NCBI GenBank assembly: GCA_002317475.1
Contig: DCIS01000049.1
Location: 1-7,318, forward strand
Length of the DNA: 7,318 nucleotides
Direction: 5' to 3'
Source of the DNA: Prevotellaceae bacterium UBA1720
GTDB taxonomy: Bacteria; Bacteroidota; Bacteroidia; Bacteroidales; Bacteroidaceae
The notes under the pieces were generated by a model, which worked only from the letters and a program-made list of their open reading frames with translations, had not been told where the DNA came from and ran no database searches. Of the stretch, positions 1 through 5,363 are shown in pieces. The position numbers and the translations under genes are program-made. The stretch's first letter is position 1. Each line of letters opens with the position of its first letter.

Positions 1-71
1 AGGTACTACCCCAATTCCGACGCGTAAGAGATGAAATCAGATCAAAGATGACAGAGATTGATTGGTGTTAA
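1..71 (+). CDS. C-terminal end of an upstream gene, possibly low-molecular-weight phosphatase/ArsC-like
   Basis: An open frame enters from the left edge (whole codons start at base 3) and stops at TAA 69-71. The 22 visible residues read VLPQFRRVRDEIRSKM followed by TEIDWC. The stretch FRRVRDEIR resembles the last helix of low-molecular-weight protein tyrosine phosphatases and thioredoxin-type arsenate reductases, which often end in a similar F-R-x-V/I-R-D-x-I pattern. The identity rests on this short tail only and is tentative. The stop lies 6 bases before the ATG of the kinase gene, so the two are probably co-transcribed. The other two forward frames also stop within the first 35 bases, so a short frame-1 or frame-2 tail cannot be excluded, but their residues look less protein-like. 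Confidence 0.4.
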   Translation, partial: VLPQFRRVRDEIRSKMTEIDWC

Positions 72-77
72 AAGATT

Positions 78-875
78 ATGTATATAGGAATCGATATAGG
101 CATTAGCTCGACCAAGGTGGTGGCTTTTGTCGGAAAGAAACTGAACAAGAAAGAGATCTGGGAGGGGGGCTTTGACGAAAAGCGCCTCAATGAGTTCATC
201 TCCTCCATCCGATCTTTGGATTGCCGTGTTGAGAAGATTGCTGTGACTGGTGTCGGAAGCAAACGCATCGGCAATAAGCTTCTTGGATATCCTGTTGTCA
301 AAATTGATGAGTTCGACGCCAATGCTGCCTCGGCATCGTATGTGTGTGATGAACCTGAGATTATTGTTGTTTCTATGGGTTCGGGAACGAGCTTTGTGGA
401 GGTTACTTCCAAAGAGGCTAAGCACATCGGGGGCAGTGCCTTGGGAGGAGGAACGATCCTCGGTCTCTTCCAACATCTCGTTGGCGGTGGTGGATGGACA
501 CATCTGAGGGCATTGGCAGAACGCGGACAGCTCAATAACATCGATCTGACCATAGGAGATATCAGTAGCGAAGAGCTGCCGGACCTTCCGATGGACGTGA
601 CCGTCTGCAATTTCGGCAAGGCCAATAATCATGACACGCCGCAGGACCTCGCACTCGGATTGATAAACATGGTCCTGCAGAATATTGGTGTAATGGCCTA
701 TCTGGCTGGAAGTGGACGGGGCATCAAGACCTTTGTCGTGATTGGACGAATGACAACCCTCCCACATGCTCCAGAAATATTCGAGCGTCTCAACAACCTG
801 TATGGCGTCAATTTCATATTGGCACAACAGCCTACATTTATGACTGCTATCGGAGCTGTAGTCAAAGTTCTATAG
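78..875 (+). CDS. coaW: Type II pantothenate kinase-like protein (CoaW family)
   Basis: This 265-residue cytoplasmic protein belongs to the ASKHA kinase fold. The family phosphorylates pantothenate with ATP, the first step of coenzyme A synthesis. Visible landmarks, in order: the N-terminal phosphate loop GIDIGISSTK (residues 4-13), the acidic motif KIDEFDANAA (75-84) with E78 as the likely catalytic base, the SMGSGTSF loop (99-106), the glycine-rich HIGGSALGGGTILGL (117-131), NNIDLTIGDI (153-162) and the VCNFGKA segment (176-182). Length matches the bacterial type II enzymes (about 265 residues). Two departures from Staphylococcus aureus CoaW are seen: the first loop has GI where GG is usual, and H117 sits where the family arginine before V-G-G is expected. 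The substrate is therefore inferred, and a related sugar or vitamin kinase role cannot be excluded. The ATG at 78 is the natural start, since it places the phosphate loop at the very N-terminus. There is no clear Shine-Dalgarno sequence. It is probably translated from a transcript that starts further left. Confidence 0.85.
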   Translation: MYIGIDIGISSTKVVAFVGKKLNKKEIWEGGFDEKRLNEFISSIRSLDCRVEKIAVTGVGSKRIGNKLLGYPVVKIDEFDANAASASYVCDEPEIIVVSMGSGTSFVEVTSKEAKHIGGSALGGGTILGLFQHLVGGGGWTHLRALAERGQLNNIDLTIGDISSEELPDLPMDVTVCNFGKANNHDTPQDLALGLINMVLQNIGVMAYLAGSGRGIKTFVVIGRMTTLPHAPEIFERLNNLYGVNFILAQQPTFMTAIGAVVKVL

Positions 876-994
876 ATGAGGGATGATTGTAAACAACTAG
901 AACAAAAAAAGGGAGCACAAAAGAAATACGAAATCAAGATAGTAAAAAATTACCAAACTCGCTGATATACATGGCAACAATTCAAACAAATTGT
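876..994. other. Convergent spacer between coaW and ccsA
   Basis: This 119-base spacer separates two genes that point at each other. It is strongly A-rich on the + strand, with runs such as AACAAAAAAAGGG near 900-914. The only inverted repeats seen are weak and AT-rich: ACAATT/AATTGT at 977-982 and 989-994, and GTAA/TTAC around 941-952. Neither has a GC stem followed by a T-run on the matching strand, so no intrinsic terminator can be called. Transcription may end by a factor-dependent mechanism or run into the opposite gene. Confidence 0.5.
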
Positions 995-1810
995 CTATTT
1001 TATGTTATATGTATGAACGCTTTTGCCCTGTGCCGAAGGCAGATAGTTAATGCCCCACCAGCACATCTGAAGACAGGCGAAGCTGAATAGCAGGAACCAA
1101 AGTGATAGTTTTCGGCTGACGGCCTGGCTTGGCAATCTTCGCCAATGTATATATACCAGATAACACAACCAGGTGATTGCCGCCCACGTTTCTTTTGGGT
1201 CCCACGCCCAATAGGTTCCCCACGCCTCCTTGGCCCACAGTGCACCAAACAGCATACCGAAAGTCATGAATGAGAGACCCACACAAACCAGATTATCTAT
1301 CAGATCGATGGAATGACTTAGTTCGTCCTCCTTACGACAATGGTCGGGTCGACGAGCTTTATAGAGGCAAAACAGAGCGACACAGGTAGCTGCGCCAAAC
1401 AAGGCATAGCAGAACATATAGACAATGACATGTGGTGCGAACCACGGGCTCTGTAATGCTGGCATCAGCGTAGTGCTGTGAATCTCTGGCTTGAAAAGAT
1501 TAACACAGATAAATACCAGCGACAAAAGCGTAGAGAACCCCAGGATCCAGCGATATGACCATCGGCTCCAGACGATAAGGCCTGCAACCGGCAGGAAAAA
1601 TGAATACCACAGACGGGTTTCGCCCATCGTACGGAGTGGAGGCCGCTCGAGACTGAGCCACATGCCTGTGATATAGGTCAGGAAGAGGAAGATTCCCACC
1701 AGCGTAAAACACCAAGTCATCGCTTTCCGCTCACGAAAGGCGCTCCATGCACCCAAAGCCCAAAGCAGAACAGCAGGTAGGGCGAAATAGGGGAAATGTG
1801 TCCAGGTCAT
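995..1810 (-). CDS. ccsA: Cytochrome c biogenesis protein CcsA (System II haem ligation subunit)
   Basis: A 271-residue polytopic inner-membrane protein with about eight predicted hydrophobic segments. It carries the WWD haem-handling signature, WGTYWAWDPKETW at residues 197-209, and the LQSPWFAPHV segment (119-128). By comparison with the CcsBA haem lyase family, H127 and H266 (in GKSVHTYN) are the expected external histidines, and H222 (VYIHWRR) is the transmembrane histidine that helps carry haem. With ResB it exports haem and joins it to reduced CXXCH cysteines of c-type cytochromes. The ATG (complement of 1808-1810) overlaps the resB stop as ATGA, so translation is probably coupled. It is the last gene of the nrfH-nrfA-resB-ccsA operon. 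The thiol-reducing partners of System II (ResA/CcsX and CcdA types) are not in this window and must be encoded elsewhere. Confidence 0.93.
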   Translation of the reverse strand: MTWTHFPYFALPAVLLWALGAWSAFRERKAMTWCFTLVGIFLFLTYITGMWLSLERPPLRTMGETRLWYSFFLPVAGLIVWSRWSYRWILGFSTLLSLVFICVNLFKPEIHSTTLMPALQSPWFAPHVIVYMFCYALFGAATCVALFCLYKARRPDHCRKEDELSHSIDLIDNLVCVGLSFMTFGMLFGALWAKEAWGTYWAWDPKETWAAITWLCYLVYIHWRRLPSQAVSRKLSLWFLLFSFACLQMCWWGINYLPSAQGKSVHTYNIK

Positions 1811-3039
1811 AGTTCGCGTTCTCTGTTTTTAGTTTCCACCCTGTTGTTGGTCAGAAACAGCAAGGCTGCACCGGCCAGCATCATGAAAATTCCTGAATAG
1901 ACGTAGGGCAACCAGGGGTCTCTGACCAGTTCGAATACCGATGTGTCTGACCATCTGCCCAAGGCTTCATCGTACGACAGCTGATAGATCTTCCATCCTG
2001 CTATCTCAAACGGATGATTAACCTCGATCACAGCTTCCTGCTTGTTGCCCGCTTCGGTATAGACCGTCACCTCTGATACAAAGCGTTTCGGTTCCCGCTG
2101 GGGCATCACGGCGCTATACCGGTCGTCGAGACGCAATGCCTTATAGGGGAACATGAACGATCCGCACGATACCCAGCCGCTGCGCACACTGTCCTGCTGC
2201 TCGCCATCGGCAGGCCAATCTTCGGTAGCTACATGGTGGATATTATAGGCTATAATGTAGGCAGCAGTACAGGCTCCCATACTGTGCCAAGATACGTAGC
2301 TGTCGCTCTCTGGCCGAGGGGCTGCATAATCGTACAATGAATCCTGACGTAGTTGCCAAGGAGAGTCCTGTACGACCGTTCCCGTCTCATTGTCAATGAT
2401 GCTGTACTGTGGAGCATACTCTTCGATAGTGAAGCTATGCAACTCGATGGCCAGAGGTAATTCGGTAAAACGTGTTTCGTTGCTGTCAGCATTGGTGGCA
2501 CGCCATTCTGGGGTCCCGACCTTGACGGTCATGTGCAGTCGCTGCATGTCGGCATATCCCAATGTGCCGCACACCATAGCCACAAACAATCCGATATGAT
2601 TCAGTACTGAGGCAAGCAGAAACAAGGTATTGCGCCAAGGTTTGCCTTGACACAACGATTTTACAAGCCTGAATATCCTGTCTGTTCCAACCAGCCCTGC
2701 GATATTCATAAGCCATATATAGATCAGCACAAAGGGCCATGATTGCAGTGTATCGTCCCAGCCTGTTAGACCCAGCCACAAGGTGACCGCCACTCCCGAC
2801 AGCAGTGCTGGGACGGCGGCATGCATCGTCATACTCCACTGCACTACATACAACCGCTTGCGCAGGATGTATGAAACACCCAGCGCAAGCACATAAATAG
2901 ATAATAGTATGATGTTTACGGGCGAAGAGAGCAGATGCCAGTCTATGGGTCCGATGGTCAGTTGCATTAGAATGCCCATCGTCAATAGGCCTACACCGAT
3001 GACTGCGCCTTCTCCGAAACTCCAAGGTTTTTGCCACAT
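1807..3039 (-). CDS. resB: ResB-like cytochrome c biogenesis protein (Ccs1/CcsB, System II)
   Basis: A 410-residue membrane protein that partners CcsA in System II cytochrome c maturation. Five hydrophobic segments lie in the first 160 residues (about 11-30, 40-58, 72-92, 101-118, 137-160). A large extracytoplasmic domain follows (about 165-375), then a last transmembrane helix (377-396) and a charged tail. The ResB signature before that helix is clear: VNHPFEIAGWKIYQLSYDE (340-358). H73 at the start of the third helix is a candidate for the transmembrane histidine of the CcsB half of CcsBA enzymes, and H148 is another histidine within a helix. It is shorter than Bacillus ResB (about 540 residues). 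The ATG at 3039 follows the nrfA stop by 35 bases, and the stop overlaps the ccsA start by 4 bases. In some relatives ResB and CcsA are fused in one chain; here they are separate. Confidence 0.9.
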   Translation of the reverse strand: MWQKPWSFGEGAVIGVGLLTMGILMQLTIGPIDWHLLSSPVNIILLSIYVLALGVSYILRKRLYVVQWSMTMHAAVPALLSGVAVTLWLGLTGWDDTLQSWPFVLIYIWLMNIAGLVGTDRIFRLVKSLCQGKPWRNTLFLLASVLNHIGLFVAMVCGTLGYADMQRLHMTVKVGTPEWRATNADSNETRFTELPLAIELHSFTIEEYAPQYSIIDNETGTVVQDSPWQLRQDSLYDYAAPRPESDSYVSWHSMGACTAAYIIAYNIHHVATEDWPADGEQQDSVRSGWVSCGSFMFPYKALRLDDRYSAVMPQREPKRFVSEVTVYTEAGNKQEAVIEVNHPFEIAGWKIYQLSYDEALGRWSDTSVFELVRDPWLPYVYSGIFMMLAGAALLFLTNNRVETKNREREL

Positions 3040-3074
3040 CGTCTATCGACAGATTTCTGAATTACCCTGTTCGA

Positions 3075-4610
3075 TCACAGTGATACAGTGGTATAGGCGT
3101 CGTCACGTACTTTGCCTTTCGACTGTGCATCCTGCAGCCACTTTGGACGAATCTCCTGAAGGAACTTCTCCTTGGCTGCCACTTTACCTGCCATGTCAAG
3201 ACCAAGGTACTGTTGCGCCTTCTCCTTGCTGCTGATATCCGGCATGGGCACCTCCTCGGTATGACCTAACTTGGCCAGCGTACGTGCTATCTCGACCTGT
3301 GCTTTCAGGGCATATTCCAGCGAGTGACCCAGAATGCGGGTTATCTCCTGTGGTGCGTGGAAACTTGCACCATGCGACGCTACGGCAAAGTCCCAGCGCC
3401 ACTGGCTTTTGCGCAACAGGGCGAGTGTCTCCTTCATCTGTGCTTCGGTAGCGCCATTGTCCCAAGCATATTTGGCCTGGATATGAGCCTTGGCAAGTTC
3501 CTTTTCCACCTGATTTCGGATGTCTAGAACCTTCTCCTGACGCTCATATACGTTCTGGCGCAAGGTCTCCTCGCTCTCACGATGACACACCAGACAGGTG
3601 CGTTCCATCTTATTGAGTGGGCTCTGAACGTGATGATCGCTGAACTTCACGCCACCTTCGCTCATATATGGCATGTGGCAGTCGGCACATGATACGCCTC
3701 GCTGACCATGAATACCCATCTTGCTGGTTTCGAAACCAGGATGCTGAGCCTTGAGTATTGGGGTCTTGGACAAGGTGTGGATATAATCGTAATAACCTGT
3801 CTCGTCATAGTAGCTCTCGATATCCTCGACGGTGAAACCCTTATCCCATGGGAAGGTCAGATACTGGTCTTTCTCGGGTGTTGCCGGATCGTCACGGAAA
3901 TAGTACTCCACATGACACTGGGCACACACCAGCGTGCGCATCTCCTGAGGGGTTGCCTTGGTGATATCCTTGCCCTGACGCTCGAAGGCCTCGACCAGTG
4001 CTGGACGGCTGATGTGTAGATCCATGGTCTCCGGATCGTGGCAATCCGAACAGCCCAATGGGTTGACGATTTCGTTGCCCCACATGGCCCAGTTGGCCTT
4101 GTAATACTCGGAAATACCCTTTTCCTGCATGATACGTGGTACGTCCGGGCTCTTACATGTCCAACAGGTGCCAGGCTGGTTCGAGCCTGTGGTTTCGGTA
4201 TCAGGAGCACCGACACGCAAGGTGCGGGTCATATCCTCGATGGTATGCATGTGTCCACGAGGGGTGGTATAGTCCCATGAGAATGCATATCCAGCCCACA
4301 GCACGACCATCTCTGGACGTTCAGCCAAGACATCGACTGCCTCTGAGCTCTGGTACTTGCTCTTGAAAGACGTCTCTTCTGTCTTGCGCCAAGTCTGATA
4401 TTCACGAGGGAAGTCAGAGCGGAAGTCTTCATTCTGTGGATGAATCTTCTCACCTGTCATCAGGTTCTTGCGATTGTTGAAAAGATTGGCTACCTCTGCA
4501 CGACGCTCCATCAGGGCGCTAGTGAGTAGTCCAAGAGCAAAGACTGCGACCATGGCACCTATAAACAATGCCCACGCTTTGCCTCCTGAAAGTTTCTTGT
4601 TGTTTCCCAT
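3075..4610 (-). CDS. nrfA: Ammonia-forming cytochrome c nitrite reductase, catalytic subunit NrfA
   Basis: A 511-residue pentahaem enzyme that reduces nitrite to ammonium with six electrons outside the inner membrane. The active-site haem is bound by the special motif CWTCK (C149, C152, K153 as haem-iron ligand). The other four haems use CSDCH (187-191), CAQCH (229-233), CADCH (308-312) and CLVCH (339-343). By alignment with Wolinella NrfA, the substrate-pocket residues are R132 (in LRVGAP), Y236 and H290. The calcium site is E235, Y236, K287 and Q289 (VEYYF and LKAQHP), so this is the calcium-containing class. A hydrophobic helix at about 12-33 with lysines before it is a signal anchor or Sec signal; no strong cleavage site is seen. 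The ATG at 4610 is preceded by an A/T-rich leader without a Shine-Dalgarno sequence. It sits 68 bases after nrfH, which supplies electrons and anchors it, and 35 bases before resB. Confidence 0.98.
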   Translation of the reverse strand: MGNNKKLSGGKAWALFIGAMVAVFALGLLTSALMERRAEVANLFNNRKNLMTGEKIHPQNEDFRSDFPREYQTWRKTEETSFKSKYQSSEAVDVLAERPEMVVLWAGYAFSWDYTTPRGHMHTIEDMTRTLRVGAPDTETTGSNQPGTCWTCKSPDVPRIMQEKGISEYYKANWAMWGNEIVNPLGCSDCHDPETMDLHISRPALVEAFERQGKDITKATPQEMRTLVCAQCHVEYYFRDDPATPEKDQYLTFPWDKGFTVEDIESYYDETGYYDYIHTLSKTPILKAQHPGFETSKMGIHGQRGVSCADCHMPYMSEGGVKFSDHHVQSPLNKMERTCLVCHRESEETLRQNVYERQEKVLDIRNQVEKELAKAHIQAKYAWDNGATEAQMKETLALLRKSQWRWDFAVASHGASFHAPQEITRILGHSLEYALKAQVEIARTLAKLGHTEEVPMPDISSKEKAQQYLGLDMAGKVAAKEKFLQEIRPKWLQDAQSKGKVRDDAYTTVSL

Positions 4611-4678
4611 AATTGTGGTATTTTAGTTATTATTTACTTACTCATTTTCTCATATGTAATTGAGTTGTCTATTGGGGG

Positions 4679-5263
4679 TTACTCCATAGCAGCCTTCAAC
4701 CATGCTGGCACAGGACTTTCTGGCAGTGGCACCTTGGCCGCTGGCGTACCACCAAGACTCGAACTGCCTCCATGCGGCACTTGGCGATGACAATCCCAGC
4801 AGACTTTGCCTTGTCCAACCTGTGTCTTCATGTAATCTACCTTACCTGTATTGACCAACGTGGTATTGAGTTCGGTGTGGCATCTGATGCAGTTGTTCAT
4901 GATTACCTGACTACTGGCATCTTCGGCTCGGATGGCCTGTCGCTCCTGATGGGCCAAAAACTTTGCTACATGTTTAATTCCATCGACACCCTTGAAGGCA
5001 TACTTACGGGCAATGTTTTCGTGTGGCACATGACAATCATTGCATGTAGCATTACGCGAGTGGCTCGAATGGAACCATGTGGCATAATAAGGTGACATGA
5101 TGTGGCAATTTACGCAGGCTGAAGGGTCGTCGCCCAGATAACTGTGCGCCCTGAGCAGGTAAAGGAAAAAAAATCCGCACCCTACTATGCCCCCGAGTAA
5201 AACGAGACCAACACATTGTTGTCTATGTGTCAAACGGCTGACAAAACGGGTTACAATGTTCAT
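4679..5263 (-). CDS. nrfH: Cytochrome c nitrite reductase small subunit NrfH (NapC/NirT family quinol dehydrogenase)
   Basis: A membrane-anchored tetrahaem cytochrome that oxidises menaquinol and passes electrons to NrfA. Numbering from the ATG at 5263 (194 residues), one hydrophobic helix spans about 16-38. Four CXXCH motifs follow: CVNCH at 50-54, CNDCH at 74-78, CIRCH at 125-129 and CWDCH at 155-159. The first is extended to CVNCHIM, the CXXCHXM pattern in which methionine ligates haem 1 in NrfH. After the last haem comes a VPHGG segment and a proline-rich tail of about 30 residues. The open frame extends three codons upstream to a TTG at 5272, but the ATG at 5263 is preferred because it is a normal start and nothing is lost. 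It is the first gene of the operon, divergent from the MocR-type regulator, with a candidate promoter about 40 bases upstream. Confidence 0.96.
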   Translation of the reverse strand: MNIVTRFVSRLTHRQQCVGLVLLGGIVGCGFFFLYLLRAHSYLGDDPSACVNCHIMSPYYATWFHSSHSRNATCNDCHVPHENIARKYAFKGVDGIKHVAKFLAHQERQAIRAEDASSQVIMNNCIRCHTELNTTLVNTGKVDYMKTQVGQGKVCWDCHRQVPHGGSSSLGGTPAAKVPLPESPVPAWLKAAME

Positions 5264-5288
5264 AATATTCAATTTTTAGGTAATATTA

Positions 5289-5320
5289 TTTGTTTCGCTC
5301 GCAAAAATATTATATCTTTG
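5289..5320 (+). promoter_or_regulatory. Bacteroidota-type promoter for the MocR-family regulator gene
   Basis: A TTTG at 5289-5292 is followed after exactly 20 bases by TATCTTTG at 5313-5320. This fits the Bacteroidota primary sigma factor consensus (-33 TTTG, 19-21 bases, -7 TAnnTTTG). Transcription would start near 5325-5328, giving an A-rich leader of about 37 bases before the ATG at 5364. The -7 element forms the right arm of the palindrome at 5301-5321. Confidence 0.75.
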
Positions 5321-5321
5321 C
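5301..5321. promoter_or_regulatory. Near-perfect 21-bp palindrome spanning both divergent promoter elements
   Basis: The arms GCAAA (5301-5305) and TTTGC (5317-5321) flank an AT-rich core that is itself symmetric around T5311. Nine of ten base pairs match; only A5306 against C5316 breaks the symmetry. The palindrome contains both opposing TAnnTTTG elements. It could be an operator for a dimeric regulator, for example the adjacent MocR-family protein, or its symmetry could simply result from two promoter elements placed back to back. Confidence 0.55.
5302..5309 (-). promoter_or_regulatory. Candidate -7 element for the nrfHA-resB-ccsA operon
   Basis: On the minus strand, bases 5309 to 5302 read TATTTTTG, a full match to the Bacteroidota -7 consensus TAnnTTTG. 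It points toward nrfH and would start transcription near 5295, about 30 bases before the ATG at 5263. No TTTG lies at the expected 19-21 base distance (the nearest, at 5340-5337, is 27 bases away), so this promoter may be weak by itself and depend on an activator. The element is only 3 bases from the opposing -7 element. Confidence 0.5.
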
Positions 5322-5328
5322 CACATAA

Positions 5329-5362
5329 AAGATAACCAAATTCAAAAAAAATAAGGTAACCA
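5329..5362 (+). repeat. Pair of 10-bp direct repeats in the regulator leader
   Basis: AAGATAACCA at 5329-5338 and AAGGTAACCA at 5353-5362 match at 9 of 10 bases, with starts 24 bases apart, on the same face or nearly so of the helix. The second copy ends one base before the regulator ATG. MocR-type regulators are known to use direct repeats (Bacillus GabR binds two ATACCA copies), so these are candidate autoregulatory sites. A partial copy, AGGTAA, occurs at 5278-5283 on the nrfH side. Confidence 0.4.
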
Positions 5363-5363
5363 G

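Noticed and set aside
42..827. A 261-codon open frame antisense to coaW, and a second one of 185 codons
   Set aside because: They lie wholly inside a well-supported kinase gene, have no recognisable motifs or membrane pattern, and look like shadows of its codon use.
977..994. Inverted repeat ACAATT/AATTGT just past the ccsA stop, considered as a terminator
   Set aside because: The stem is six A/T-rich pairs with a 6-base loop, and no T-run follows on the minus strand. Too weak to call.
4611..4678. The 68-base nrfH-nrfA gap as an internal promoter or processing site
   Set aside because: It is A/T-rich, but no TAnnTTTG element was found and the only hairpin (CTCA/TGAG) has a 4-bp stem. It reads as an ordinary operon gap.
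4772..5095. 107-codon + strand open frame inside nrfH
   Set aside because: It is fully antisense to the tetrahaem coding sequence, whose four CXXCH motifs are unambiguous; no independent support.
5264..5363. FNR- or CRP-type operator for oxygen or nitrite control of nrf
   Set aside because: No TTGAT-N4-ATCAA or TGTGA-N6-TCACA type site is present; the only strong symmetry is the 21-bp palindrome reported separately.
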